From contig NC_064676.1 in the NCBI RefSeq assembly GCF_023278565.1, positions 6,386,001 to 6,450,000 on the forward strand: a DNA stretch of 64,000 nucleotides. Direction: 5' to 3'. The stretch comes from Colletotrichum lupini (taxonomy: Eukaryota > Ascomycota > Sordariomycetes > Glomerellales > Glomerellaceae). Position numbers and translations under genes: made by a program. How positions within the stretch are numbered: position 1 is the first letter of the stretch; each line of letters begins with the position of its first letter. Shown piece by piece: positions 1 through 12,500 of the stretch. Below the pieces are notes generated by a model. It ran no database searches and was not told the DNA's origin. It was given only the letters and a program-made list of their open reading frames with translations.

Positions 1-440
1 CGAGCTTAATAAGCTTATAGTTCTTTTTTATTATAAGTCGTAACTAATTATTTAAATTTAAAAAGTAAAATAAGTATTATAAAGGGGTTAAAGAATATAT
101 TAAAATTTAGAGCGTCTAAGTTAACGTACTTTTAAACCCCGACGCCCTTATTTATAATATAAAATACGTTAAACTATTTAATTTAACTATTATAATTAGT
201 TAATTTAGCTTAAATTAAAATAAGTATAAATAAGTTAATTATTTTAAAGAAATTATAAGAATTATATTAATAAGTACGTTATTATAATATAAGGTCTTAA
301 CTAAGAGCTAGGCTTATAATTATTACGAGTTATAGTACGTAATAATAAGTATATAAAGTATAATAAAAGTAGCTTAATTATTAAAATAAAAATAGATATA
401 AAGAAAAGGTCTATATATACGATATCTAAGATAAATACGT
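1..440. repeat. AT-rich RIP-type block, window edge
   Basis: This segment is very AT-rich, full of TA steps and short of CA/TG steps, like the larger RIP blocks later in the window. No open frame, LTR or inverted repeat could be recognised, so the element family is unknown and its left part lies outside the window. Ordinary composition returns near position 440-480. Confidence 0.6.
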
Positions 441-1389
441 AATTTAGCACGTGATGGGCACTTCGTGAGATATAATTACTATCCTTATTATGTGATAAAG
501 TTAGTAATAGACCGTGAAGGAAAGAGGATAATTGCCATGGCGTTCCATCATGCCATTATAAAATTCGGAGGCTAGTAGCTTCTTAGTGATATATCCTTTT
601 GATCCAGTAAATTGCCCAAGCATGATAGGTGAGGCTTGGGTCGGCTGCAAAATTGTACGTGGGCGCTGAGTTTCCGGTGGGAGTCGAACCAACAAAAAAA
701 AAAAGTCCCGGCCACAAATTGTACCCTGATTTCGAATGGCTGGCAGGGTTGCTCAAGCGCAAAAAAGGGATAAGATCCAGAGCGATGAACACGTAAAGTC
801 GTGGGAAAGAGGCAGGCCGTTGACTCTGAGTTCGACAATCTCGTCAATCACAAAGTCTCCGGCAAGCCCCAAGATGCCGCATCAGACGCGAGGATTCATC
901 AATCCCACAACTCCGACGAGGCCGACTTCTGAACCAGGGCTACACCCAATCAGGCGACCACAATGATGGCCTACAGTCCAGCCACGGTGTTTAACCGCTC
1001 AGTGTAACGATGCGATACTCTCAAGGTATCTTGATTTTCGTTGATTCGTAAATCACATATAGGCGATGAAGGAGAGGCAGTCCCTCCACCGGAGATCCCA
1101 CCGGTTGGCCCACCGGAGGTTCGCATTCTGCCGTCTAGGCCTGAGAGAAGCCTTTGTGATGGTAACATGTCTGCATTTTCTTGCGAATAATGTATCTTCC
1201 GGGTCGAGGGAATTTCATCATGGCGGTAAACGAGGTGGTGCAGATCTGGAGTTCCCTCAGGATTCAGCCACAGATTGACATCCGATTAAAAGGTTATCAT
1301 AAGAGTGTCCCCATGATTATCTCGCATATAAACGATCAATTGAGCTGAAGAATACACGGCAAATCAGACGTTCTTGCAAAGAACAGTCT
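441..1389. other. Intergenic region upstream of GH43 gene
   Basis: Ordinary base composition with only short chance open frames. It should contain the promoter and 5' leader of the GH43 gene that starts at 1390. I see no RNA gene or repeat that I can support. A tRNA T-arm-like stretch near 670-690 was examined and rejected. Confidence 0.5.
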
Positions 1390-2961
1390 ATGTCTTGTGT
1401 CATTATGCTCGTCTACTTCGTCTTCCTCCAGTACTTGGCCTGGGCTGCAGCCCAGATCAACTTCACCAACCCGATCATCTGGCAAGATCTCCCAGACATC
1501 GACCTAATCCGCCACGGCGACGCATACTACTATTCCGCCTCAACCTTTCAATTCTCACCCGGAGCAGTCATCCTACGCTCTTACGACCTCGTCAACTGGG
1601 AATACCTCTCCCACTCGGTACCAAGTCTGGAATTTGGCAACACAGAGGGCTTTGATCTCGTCTCCGGCCCTGGGCAGCGCTACAATCAGGGAATCTTTGC
1701 ATCCTACTTCAACTACCGCAAGAGCACCGACACGTTCTACTGGGGAGGATGCATCGTGGGCGACTGGAAGACTTATGTCTACACCGCGCCCGCCGTGGAA
1801 GGCCCCTGGACACAGAGCTCCGTCATCGATATCTATCTCTACGACGCAGGCATGCTCATAGACGACGACGATACGATGTACGTAGCGCACGGCAACACCA
1901 ACATCTCAGTTGCTCAGTTGAGCGATGATGGCCTACGTGTTGTCAGAAACGAGATCGTCTTCAATTCGACAGAGGAGCTCGGCTACATCGAAGGATCCCG
2001 TTTCTACAAGAGGAACGGCGCCTGGTACCTCTGGATCGTCAAGCCAGTCCCGGACCAAATCGTGCTCAAGTCTACAACTGGACCGTTCGGACCCTATGAG
2101 TGGAGATGGGTACTGCAAAGCAATGGAAATCCAGTTCCAGGCGCGGGCAACCCGCACCAAGGCGCTCTCGCTAGCACGCCCGACGACAAGTGGCATTACA
2201 TCGCGCACCTCGAAGCGTACCCAGGAGGCCGCATTCCCGTCCTCGCACCCGTCCACTGGGACGACGACGGTTGGCCTCACGTGGATTTTGTGGATGGGCA
2301 GTGGTCGAGCTCCTATCCCTACCCTCTCCCAGAGCACCCAGTCAAGCCCATCACCGGCACAGACAAGTTCGAAACACTCGGTCCTCAATATCAATGGAAC
2401 CATAATCCAGATAACTCGGCATGGGCTATCAACAACGGCCTCGAGCTCCATACGGCGACTGTCACGAACGACTTCTTCCGCGCTCGGAATACACTCACGC
2501 ATCGTATCCTTGGGCCCCAGTCTACTCTCACTGTGGAACTCGATTACTCGCGGATGGCGGATGGCGATCGGGCGGGTGTTGTCCTCTTCCGCTACGCTGC
2601 CGCTTGGATTGGGATCATCAAGAGTGGAAACAGCACAAGGGTAGCGATGGTGAACAACATTCTGATGATTCCGGATGATGGATGGCATACTGTCAACAAG
2701 GGCGACGAGATTGCGAGTGTGGAGGTGAGTGGTGCTATAGTTTCGTTGCGCCTCGAGGTTGGCGTCAACTCGTTCTCTAACCAGGAAGGACGGTTTTCTT
2801 ACAGCACTGATGGTGTCAACTTTGAGCCTCTCGGTGAGCCACACGAGGAGATTGACCGTGGCATCCTCCACTTCATGGGGTATCGGTATGGCGTCTTTAA
2901 CTATGCCACACTTGCCCGAGGTGGCGCTGTCACTGTCAAGTCTCTTAGCATCCACGAGTAG
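1390..2961 (+). CDS. Secreted GH43 glycosidase (beta-xylosidase / arabinofuranosidase type)
   Basis: This is a single-exon gene for a 523-residue protein. The ATG at 1390 is followed by a hydrophobic stretch ending AWAAAQ, which looks like a signal peptide cleaved near residue 21. The rest reads as a five-bladed GH43 propeller. The motif LPDIDL supplies the likely general base Asp36, YDAGMLIDDDD the pKa-modulating Asp152, and YIEGSRFYKR the general acid Glu201. From about residue 335 to the end is a concanavalin-like beta-sandwich of the kind that follows many fungal GH43 xylosidases. Members release xylose or arabinose from plant xylan side chains outside the cell. Exact substrate cannot be read from sequence. 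The gene stands alone, about 0.9 kb from the AT-rich block at the window edge, with no sign of RIP damage in the frame. Confidence 0.93.
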   Translation: MSCVIMLVYFVFLQYLAWAAAQINFTNPIIWQDLPDIDLIRHGDAYYYSASTFQFSPGAVILRSYDLVNWEYLSHSVPSLEFGNTEGFDLVSGPGQRYNQGIFASYFNYRKSTDTFYWGGCIVGDWKTYVYTAPAVEGPWTQSSVIDIYLYDAGMLIDDDDTMYVAHGNTNISVAQLSDDGLRVVRNEIVFNSTEELGYIEGSRFYKRNGAWYLWIVKPVPDQIVLKSTTGPFGPYEWRWVLQSNGNPVPGAGNPHQGALASTPDDKWHYIAHLEAYPGGRIPVLAPVHWDDDGWPHVDFVDGQWSSSYPYPLPEHPVKPITGTDKFETLGPQYQWNHNPDNSAWAINNGLELHTATVTNDFFRARNTLTHRILGPQSTLTVELDYSRMADGDRAGVVLFRYAAAWIGIIKSGNSTRVAMVNNILMIPDDGWHTVNKGDEIASVEVSGAIVSLRLEVGVNSFSNQEGRFSYSTDGVNFEPLGEPHEEIDRGILHFMGYRYGVFNYATLARGGAVTVKSLSIHE

Positions 2962-5900
2962 TGAACTTTCTTCGAGCCTTCTGTCGCTTGGTGAGATGTC
3001 AACAAGTGTTCGCTCGAAACAGATTGGGATCTGGGGTTCTCGGTTTTGCGGACATTGTGCACTTCCCTATTATGATATTCTTGACAGGTTACCACCATTA
3101 ATGATCAATCTTAAGCTGCCAGTATTAGAAACAACGAAGCACAACTTCTGAACGATCATCGCAATCATCTGAAATGCATATACCTGTCTCATTCCTCGCA
3201 AACTCAAAATGACTGGATTCCTGCCACCAAGCACAGGCACACAAGTTGAAAGAACATCGCCCTGAACAAACACATGCCAACACAGATCTTGTAAACATTC
3301 AGCCAGCCGGATGTGCCTACCTTGATGCCCCCGCATCCATGGGTGCTTTCGAGCGATCCGCGTCAGACATCTGACCGTCTGGCATACCTCTTACAATTCA
3401 GGTCTAGCCGTGCCGGACAGCCGGAAAGACATACGCGTCCGGAGGCGGAGAAGGGAGATCCATCGTCCGAGAACCAAAAACCCCCTTAAAAGCCCGCCGC
3501 GCCGTCCGATCCGGCCCCGCCTCCTGCGCCACCACCAGAAACCCCCCCTCCCGGCCGGAAGGCCCGCTACCGCGCGCGCGCGTATGAAAAAACGGATATT
3601 GCTGGGAGCTTGCATTTCATATGGAGTATTCATATGTACTCTGTACGGAAGAAACTCTCCCAAGTTAAGAAACGGCCCAGTCTAGAACTCCCGTTGTGGA
3701 ACCGTTATGTCAACGGGGCAAAAGTCTAGGCCTCTCGTTCCTACGGTCCCCCGCTCCGCCAACGCGTCCTTCCCGCCATGGATGCATGGACGAACGGACC
3801 ACTCAAATGGGTGAGAAAGTAGGATAAAGGTGCCGTTCAACAGAACCAGCCGCCTTCGTATAGCAACTATGAGTTTGGCAATTACTAGGCGCTTTCTAGA
3901 GTGTATCCCATACGAAATAATTGAGGAACGGAAAGCAGGAATAGTGATGATAGCAGCAACAGCAGCAGCAAGGGTAGTAGCAACAGAAACAGTAATAGTA
4001 TGGATGGCAACGGTAAGAATAGTGATGCCAGAAATAGTGGCAGCAAGAGTAGCAGTGGCGATAGCAGTGAATAGTAATAGTAGAAATAGAACGAAGGTAT
4101 TGAACGGTAAAGGATTGTACCACCGACTCGTTACTAAACTAGAATCTCAACTCTCAAAGGTTTGGGTCTCTCCAAACAATCCACATCGGCACTTGCTCGG
4201 TAGTCCCTCATACAATCCCAGAAAGAAAGCCCACCAAATGGTCAGATTTTACTCCATCACAGCATCAATGCCTCGTTCCAAAGGGTGGGCTGTCGTTACA
4301 CCACGACGCACCAAACTCAGGGGCAAATCTGCAGGCAGAGAGCCAAGCTTTTCTCGGTCCGTTGATGGCGCCAAACGGTCAACCACGCCACCGGCAATCA
4401 ACCCGTCACTCAATGAGCCGCATCCTCCCGTCTACAAAGCGACCATCGCGTCACAGAAAGAAAAAAAAAAAAAACGGGAGCCCAAGGTACTTGGACCCCC
4501 AAACATCTAAACACCATATTGCGATCTCTGGTCTCCCACCGGGTAGAGGGTCAACGTTTGATAGAAAGTATCCGTAGCGTATCCGTAGCGCAAAGGCAAG
4601 CCTGGGCGTAAAGTAGCCGTGTGAAACATTGATTGATAACAACGCTCCAAAGTTCGGTGCTTTCAACGCCTGGTAGATCCCGCCAATTGGGGGGGACGCG
4701 CTACACGGTCCCAGCGGAACGCCCATCTTATCCACCCGGCTGGCTGGGGGCTGTGGCATATCGCTGGGGGGAAAGAAGTTGCAAGGTAATCTATCACAAA
4801 CGTCTCCGGAAGAGCCGCCGACGGGAATGTCGCAAGATCGTCATCCACAGATTCATTGAGCGCATATTGCAATTTGCAGGTCTTTCTCTCTCGGCTGCCC
4901 TCCCGGTCAATACGGTCAAATGACGATTGAGAGTAAAACGGAAGATCGGGTCTGGCAATTCGTAGAGCCTACCAATTCGTACCGCGTAAAAAGCCCCGCG
5001 TATGCGAGTCAATCATCAAGCTATGAGCGGATATCCCCCCAACGAACATATTACCCAAACCCACAACACAATCTCGTCAATCTGGGCGAAATTCCTCCTA
5101 TATCTGCATTCGTCCTCCGTAAGGAGTACTCCAAGGGTCATTATGGTCTCACAACCGTCACGCTCAAAATCTAAACCGTTATCCCAGTGGAATACCCGAG
5201 GGGGAGGGGCCGAGGGGCTCGTTAATTCGAATAAAGTTATAGCGGAGGAACAAAGAACAAATGAACAACCCCAGTCCATCGCCCCCACCGAGGCACCAGG
5301 TAAATTGGACCAGGACCCCCGGGGAGCGAATGATCAATTTCTTCCCCGATTCCCCGATTGTCACTCGGAACCACCCAATTTCACCTTTACCGTTTGATTA
5401 GTTTAAAAACGGTGGATCGAGCCCGCCTGGGGACGCGCAAGCACCTGTGGCCCCCCGCGGTAAGCCAAATGGGTGGTGCTATTCGGCGGAGATTGTGCCG
5501 AGTCGGGACCGGGACATTGTTTATGTTGCAGGCATACCTTCCAGTTCTACGGATAGTGTTAGGTCCAAGATGTGAGGCTCAAGTTCAGTAAATTTGTTTG
5601 GACATCCGCAAGGGTCTCGGATATTGTTGGTAGCCATGTCACATATCAACGCAGAGTTGTCGTTTTGCGAATTGTGTAACTCATGGGTATATTTGATCCC
5701 ATTATCAGCGATAGCTTCCCACCTCTGCCTCTAGGACAGTCAAAAGGTCAGAATTACAAAGTTGGCTAGACCCAAAGTTGTCCTCCAACAATGTGGAAGT
5801 GAAAGCGAAAAAAACCCAGAGGTTCAAAAAAAATCATGATCCTCGGGCATAAAAAAACGATACGCCGCCCATTGCCTTTGCCCACCGGAACGCCTTACTG

Positions 5901-6029
5901 TGCAGTTTTGAGGGTTTCTCGTCCAATGTACCTTTTCGTCGTTGTATATCCGAACGAAATGCAAAGCCTCATGTAGTCTTGCTCATCTACCACTTTCTTT
6001 GACTCGTCATTATTTCTGGGCACGCCATC
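2962..6029. other. Intergenic region between GH43 and UDP-glucose dehydrogenase genes
   Basis: About 3.1 kb of ordinary composition separates the two convergent genes. It holds the 3' ends of both, a purine-rich trinucleotide-like tract near 3945-4090 and an A-run near 4460. The open frames present lack conserved motifs, and I support no gene here. The last 400 bases are probably the 3' UTR side of the dehydrogenase gene. Confidence 0.45.
3945..4090 (+). repeat. Imperfect AGC/AGT/AAT trinucleotide-rich tract
   Basis: The stretch is an imperfect run of AGC, AGT, AAT and GGC triplets. One plus-strand frame reads as a Ser/Asn/Gly-rich peptide that ends at a stop near 4075. It could be a simple-sequence expansion or the degenerate tail of a low-complexity protein. 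There is no neighbouring coding signal to choose between these. Confidence 0.5.
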
Positions 6030-8323
6030 TTAGATGACCAGTCCCTTACCGATGCCCTGGACCTGGAACCCAAGCTTCTCAAGGTCGGGAACGGAGACGA
6101 CGTTACGCCCATCGAGCACAAGACGAGGGCGCTTCATGACCGACGCTGCCCACTCCCAGTCCACCGGGTCGCCCAAGTCTTCGTTGGCGGCATCGAAGTT
6201 GCAACCCTTGCAGCCTTCCTGACACTCAGCCTCGGCCTTCATGCGCTTCAATGGATCCGTCGGCGTGTTGGTGCTGGTGCGAGAAACAAATTTCTCAAGT
6301 TCGACAATGTCCATCTCGGACAGAGTATCCTTGATGAAAGCCTTGGCCTCTTCGCGGGACGCCTCGGGGCTGCTCCAGACAGACGAGCGACGAGCAGTAG
6401 TCTGGGCCTGCTTCGGGTACCGGAAATGGTACCAGGGGGTAAGAATACAGATCGCACTCGAGCCGTGGACGGTGTCTCTCCAGTTGGTGTGGACCTTGAC
6501 ACGCTCAACGACACGCTCGTCTGGAATAGACTGACGAACCTCCTCCATCACCTCGACAGGGTCACAGCCAGGGTCGAAGATTGCGATTTCGTTGGGCATC
6601 TCGTGAGCCAGCTCAGTGATGATGTGCACAGCAATACTGTTGCGGGTATCGTTGGTGTTCTCCTTGAAGGCAAATCCGAGGATGGCCACCTTCTTGCGGC
6701 GCAGGTTGCCGTTGAGAGCGCGGTGAACCTTCTGGGCAAAACGCTCACGCTGGTACTTGTTGATATCAAGGACACCCATCCAGTAGTCGGCGACGGTGTC
6801 CAAGTGGAGAGTACGGGCCATGTAGGCCAGGTTGAGGATATCCTTCTCGAAGCAAGAACCACCGAATCCAACACCTGCGTGGAGGAACTTCTTGCCCAAG
6901 CGAGTGTCCGCGCCGATACCCTGGCTAATCTCCTGCACGTCGGCACCGAGCTCCTCGCAGAGAGCACTGATGCTGTTGATGCTGCTGATACGCTGAGCAA
7001 GCATTGCGTTGGCTACCAGCTTGGTCAACTCGCTGGACCAAGTGTTGACGGTCAAAATTTTCTGCTCGGGAACCCAGGCGGCGTAAACGCTCTTGAGGGC
7101 GTTGGCAGCCCGAATGCCAGCAGGAGTGGTAGAGCTGCCGATCAGAATGCGGTCGGGGTGCATAAGGTCGCGCACTGCGGTTCCCTCGGCAAGGAACTCG
7201 GGGTTCGAGACAATCTCGAATTCGGCGTCGGGCTGGTACTGGGCCATCTATTCGGGTATTAGTTTCGATCTATTCCTGCTATGAAGACGGACTATGTTGT
7301 GGTTGATGTATTCTTGGGTTTAAGAACTTACAATTTCGCGAATCATGCGAGCAGTACCTGTAGGTACTGTGCTCTTCTCAACAATGACAGCACCATCCTT
7401 TGCATACTTGGCGACAGTCTCAGACGCTCCTTCTAGAGCGCTCAGATCGGCAGTGTAGCCGGCACCGAGTCCGTAGGTCTTAGTAGGCGTGTTGACGCAA
7501 ATGAGAACAATGTCTGCTTCGCCGATGCATCGCTGGACGTCGGTTGTGAAGGTGAGGTTGGGCTTGCGAGGAGCAATCTTCACGGAGTTGCTGACTGAGG
7601 GGAGGAAGGCTGTCGCCTCATTGGTACCATCACGAGAGATGCGGACGATCTTGGGAAGTCCAGCCTCGTGGATAGGGAGATGGGGAGAGTTCCATGCGGC
7701 GATACGGTCGGCATTGAGGTCCACGACGTTCACGGTAAGGTCGGGGTTGTGCAGGGCGATCAAAGCCGCAGTAGGGCCACCTGCAGTGATTTGTTAGCTC
7801 CATCTTGGATCCTATCGAATACGAGGTCTGTATGAGTCCAATTTTGACGACCGTGCTTGCGTCAGATGTAATCAGTGACATTTACAGCATCCACCGATAT
7901 TAAGTTCGTGACGCCTGCCAGCTAATTCGAATCTGGAGCTAATAAAGCAGTTCAAGCCTTGTAAAACATGGGCTGAACAAGGATGTAGGATGGACAAGAG
8001 TCATGGCCACGGCCACGGGGGAGAATTCGATGCCGATAGCCATCGCGACGATTTCACTTACCAACAAAACCAGCGCCAACGAAGCAAACGTTCTTGACGT
8101 TCAATGGCTCAAGGGGTTCCAGATCTGAGGCATCCAGCGATTCGTGATGCTTCAGCTCGGGGCTGCGAGGCCTAGAAGCGGGAGGGGAGGAGTTCGGCGT
8201 TCCGGTGCCAGAAGCAGCATCTGAGTGGCCTGCGCTGAGGGCCGGTGATTCGGAAACCATACTGCCGACGGTTGAGGATGAGTCTGTGGTGATGAGGGTT
8301 GTACGAGCAAAGCTTGCAGCCAT
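6030..8323 (-). CDS. UDP-glucose 6-dehydrogenase, three exons
   Basis: Exons are 8323-8062, 7780-7332 and 7247-6030, giving about 642 residues. Both donors read GTAAGT and the acceptors CAG and TAG; the frame is kept across each join. The first join rebuilds the Rossmann motif VGAGFVGGPTA near residue 82. Exon 3 carries KLVANAMLAQRISSINS with the conserved Lys313 and GVGFGGSCFEKD with the catalytic Cys369. The enzyme oxidises UDP-glucose to UDP-glucuronate with two NAD+ in the cytosol, feeding UDP-xylose and other wall sugars. It is longer than animal enzymes (about 490 residues). The first roughly 75 residues are a Ser/Pro-rich extension starting at MAASFART, and near the C terminus lies a Cys cluster (CQEGCKGC). 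An in-frame upstream ATG at 8437 would add 38 residues that look like translated leader, so the 8323 start is preferred. Confidence 0.95.
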
Positions 8324-9373
8324 CGATTGAATGCTCTGTTGACGAACAGAGCTAACGATAATGGACGAATGATAAAAGGGTTGACGTCCCTTTTTGTTCA
8401 CTGTGATGAAGGCCTGGGGTATTTGCAGGGTACGCAAGGCCGGTGGGATGTCGACGGGTTCCGAAGAGAGAAATCAAAAATTGATCCAGTCGATACTCTT
8501 GATTAGAGAAACGTGGCTTGAGTTTGCGAAAAGCGAGCGAAAAACAAGTTGTCGTGGTAGTTGTTGATCTTGCTGGCAAGTCGGAGTGACGAGTGTGGCC
8601 CTTTTGAAGGCACACGGGTTGGGAGTTTGGGGTGGTGAATGGTGGACACTCTTAGGATCGGACGACGGCCGCGAGTTGTGTAAATTGATGGGTCTGAGAA
8701 GTGACTGATAATCGAAAATGGGGTTCTCAAAAGCCCAAAGCTGAATTCCCTTGCGTTGCTTGGCAAGTCAGTTTCTGCTTCCTTTTTCTGCGGTTTGTCT
8801 GGTGAATGAACAGCGAGACAAATCGAGTCGAGTCGTACTTTTGGAGCGAACAAGTACAAATTGGCGGGATCGGAAAGGTGGGTGCGGGTGACGGCGTAGA
8901 CGTAGGACGAACGGCGTACGTGGGAGCGGAAGTGGGATTGGATAGGTGCACTAACGCTCAAACCGGCTTCACATGGGATTGGCGCCCGTTGTAAGAAGTG
9001 GCCGATGAAGTTCAGTGATGTGTCCCAGACAGGTGAATCGGGAAGAGAGGTAAGGGAGGTGAGGTGAAGTGAGGTGGGAAGAGCTCTTGGAGGAGGGGGT
9101 GATCTGGTGTAGTTTAATGTGAAAGAAGCTGGGCAGACGTGGAGCGAGCGGCAGGTTTATTCAAACCCGGAATTTCATCAATCTCCAACGAAAGTGAGGG
9201 CAAAGCGCACGAATACAGTAACAGTACCACAGTAATGGCTGAACGGACGATTTCAAGGGGGAAAATGCAGCAGGTAGGGCACAGGGGCTCTTTCTTGATA
9301 TAACCTCCAGGGTCTTGGCTCTTTTTCTTGTTACTCCCCTCCTTCTTTTCCGTCGACGGTGCCGTCCGAGAGT

Positions 9374-9408
9374 TGTGGACTGTGGACTGTGGACTGTGGA
9401 CTGTGGAC
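9374..9408. repeat. Five tandem copies of the 7-mer TGTGGAC
   Basis: Five perfect head-to-tail copies of the heptamer TGTGGAC are visible. It lies in the presumed upstream region of the dehydrogenase gene. It has no spacers and is not CRISPR-like. Confidence 0.9.
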
Positions 9409-9429
9409 CACGAAGCTGGACAGTCGGGA

Positions 9430-9510
9430 TAGGGGATGGGTGATGGACGATGCGTGATGGGATGGGATGGGACGTGGTGCGTGGATAGGATGGGATGGGA
9501 TGGGATGGAG
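9430..9510. repeat. GATGG pentanucleotide-rich microsatellite
   Basis: Interrupted runs of GGATG/GATGG repeats, with two clean stretches around 9456-9471 and 9487-9508. A looser version of the same motif recurs near 31425-31465. Confidence 0.85.
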
Positions 9511-12500
9511 TCTTGGAGATGGGCAATGCGGGACCTCAATGTGGATTGGATGGGAGCATGGCATGGAGAGAGAAAAAGATAGGCATGGCATGGGCATCGC
9601 ATCCTTGTTCGCAGATGGCCAGAGGGAACCAGCGATTTCCCATCCATCCCGGTTGCCGTTGCTGCTCCTTCGTTGTTGCTCCTCTGCTCTGCTTCGCTGC
9701 CGCTTTCCTATCCGTACCGGTATTCGTGACAGCAAGCATACTACAAAGTAGGAGCAAGAACAGGGACCAGGAGGTACCAAAGACGAGGACACACCCAGGA
9801 CTCTTGGAGCAGGAGCACAAAGTAGCGAGACCGGGACCGGGACCAGGCACTTAGCTTTCCTAGAATAGCGTAGTGAATGGACGTGTGTAGGCAAGGCAAG
9901 GTACTTGGGTCCGTCTGAGAGGTATTAAACGGTACGCACGGGGTATTGTCACGGAATTCTCTTTTCGCCTCTTAGTGAGCCTGACGTGTCCTGACTACCT
10001 TCCTTGTGAAGTCAATGTTCGGATAGCCTGTGGGTGAGATATTGGACGATTTTCGGCGGCAATGGGAGCAGAAAAGAAAGCAGAAGCCAGATGCAGCCGG
10101 AGGCGCACAAGGGAGTGAGTTAGTCTGTTGTTCGCTGTCGCTGACTCTTCGCCTTGGAGACTTCTTGGCCTTATCGTACGGCAACGTTTCCACCGCTTGA
10201 AGCTTGGCATTCGGTACGGCAGCCGTGTCGAATCCCAAGACTCCTTCGTCGTGCAGGTGAAGGTTGCAGCTACGGAGTTTTATTGCAACGTGAGGTACTG
10301 TGCATCCGTACGTACGCAATAGACAGCTTGATCAAATAGCAGCCCAGGCCTGGCCAGGGAGGAGAGAGAGCCAGCCGCGCATGGAAAGGTACGTCGTCCG
10401 TCACGGAGCGCTCCTATTGCCATGTTTGCTTTTCTGCAAGAAGGCGTCGTACCCACGCTGTACCATCCTCTGTACTCAGACGCAGACCCCGGATACTTGC
10501 GGCTGCTGCAGGCGTGGCGGGATGCCCCGGACAGTTGCAGGCTGGCAGCATCACGGACAATGAGATGGCGTGGAAGGGATGCGTGTCCTCCGTTTTGGAA
10601 AGTAGAGGGTGGCCGGCCTAAGTGTAGGACGAGCAACGGGAAGGTCTTGGCCCGGTCCCTGAACTCTCGATTCAGAAGGCTCCCCTGTCTGAGCCGTCTC
10701 TGGTTCTTTGGGATTCTGCTTTTGCAGTCTCAAGCCTTGATGGATGAGGCTTATTAATGGGTAGGAAACATTCGCTGATGGACCATTTCCAAGCCTTTGG
10801 CGTAGCATCTCTGCAGTGCCGATGCTCTTAAAGCTGCAGGCTTGCTGGCAAAGTGGTTTTGCGATGTCAGCGCAAGTTGCTTTGGCGAGCTGCGATGCTT
10901 GATATTGACTAATGACAAGACTTCCATTACGTGGTCCCACGGGAGGCACCGTACAGATGCTCAGGAAAGCGAACGGGGATGAAGTGAACAGAGGGAATGG
11001 GAGCCGAAACGGTTGGCTTCAAAGAGCCGTTTTTTTGGTCTTTTTTCCATCTTGTGTATCCCTTCAATGTTGCGAGGTACATCGGATCGGTACTAGTTTC
11101 TAGTGGTGAGATGAAGTACCTCAGTGGCTGGAATATCGGGGCTAAATGGTGAGCCGAGAGGAGCACTGGGGGCCCTCACAAATCTTAGTGATACTCCAGT
11201 ACGTACGGATACTTGTAACTTCGAGAACAGTTGGAGATTGGAGAAGCACGGAAAATTGGGTTACAAGTATCTACGCATAGCCGTCCCTTCGCAAAGTGAC
11301 TTAAGGCAAGCCGCAAGCGCAGATAAAAGGTGAAATTGAGTGGCCGTTACGGATACATCAGGAGGGGCCCCCGTAGTTGCTTGGCAGATGAGATACGTAG
11401 TGACGTCCTCTGGATGCCTTCCGCTCTTTTGCCTTTGGGTTCCGTCTGTTCTTCCCTTCTCTCAACTGAAAGCCTCAAATGACTAGACGTCAAGATAGGT
11501 AGCACTTTCCTACCACTCTGTCATTGCCATGTCATTGTCCGCGTGCTGACCGTCCGTTCCTACCATTCCTCTCTGTCCCTTGGGACTGCGGGAAACTCAG
11601 GAAGTCACTTCCCTTCCCTCCCAGATAAACCCCTGCCAAAAAGAGCACGGAACGACAGGAGGAGAGACTCACTACCGGGTCCCAAGTCCCAACTGCTGCA
11701 CTAGCACGGCACCGCATGGCAGGCATGGCAAGCGTGGCAGGCATGCCAGCAGGGGACCTGAATTTGTCTTAGCCTCACTTGCCCGCAGGCCTGTCAGCTT
11801 TTGATTGAGCCTTGCAGTCTGTGACATCATCTCGAACTGGTACCTCAGCCCGAAGTTTCTGGGCCTTGTCGATTATGGAAGCTGCTCTTGCTGGTAATGT
11901 CTTTTTGTAGATACTGCGGTGCATTGCTACCCGAGCAGTTTCCACGTCCCATCTTGTTTTCGAGATGCGGGAAAGAAGCAGCAGGGCAGGGAGAGATTAG
12001 AGAAGAAAGTGCGGCAAGACAGGCAACGACAGGCAAGACAAGTCTAGAATCTTTGGATCATGTCGGAGGCAACTCCTTCAAGCTTAAAGCGCCTCCAAGA
12101 CTCCAGCAGATTCACCCCCACTCTGTCAGGTCAGGTTTTGCCATGTCAATATCTGCTGCTTTCTTCTTCTCATCCCGTCTGCTTCACTTCCCGCCAACCT
12201 CCGAGATGGCGTGCGCTCGCATGTACATACATACTGGCGCTGCCGCCGCGGCGCTTCCACTGCCCTTGGTTCGGTTTGGTTAAATGCTGAGCAACAGGTG
12301 GTCACAACGTCCCTCTCAAGACTCCGTCGGGAAGTGCCAGCGCTCATCACTCCACTTTGTGCGCCTAACAGACTTGTTCCTGGAATTTCACCATTCTGCG
12401 AACCCGCATGGTTAATGAACAGACTCCACCCGCCTATCCAGAGTCAGCGGGGAGCGCTCTGCTACATACGCGATCAGAAGCCCATCCGAGGTGCTTGCTT

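Noticed and set aside
660..720. tRNA-like T-arm on the minus strand (GGTTCGACTCC)
   Set aside because: The T-stem has a mismatch, and a poly-T run sits where the variable loop and anticodon arm should be; no D or anticodon arm can be folded.
1933..2955. 340-codon open frame antisense to the GH43 gene
   Set aside because: It mirrors the codon bias of the sense gene and shows no domain; the sense strand has all GH43 catalytic motifs.
3830..4510. 226-codon plus-strand open frame
   Set aside because: Most of it is a translation of the trinucleotide tract and there is no domain, signal peptide or plausible splicing.
6426..7262. 278-codon open frame antisense to UDP-glucose dehydrogenase
   Set aside because: It lies wholly over exon 3 and has no protein signature; the sense strand is unequivocal.
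1390..8323. Functional cluster of GH43 and UDP-glucose dehydrogenase
   Set aside because: The genes are convergent, 3 kb apart and act in different compartments; neighbourhood alone is not evidence of a pathway.
9374..9510. CRISPR-like array
   Set aside because: The heptamer and pentamer units are directly adjacent with no unique spacers, and the genome is eukaryotic.
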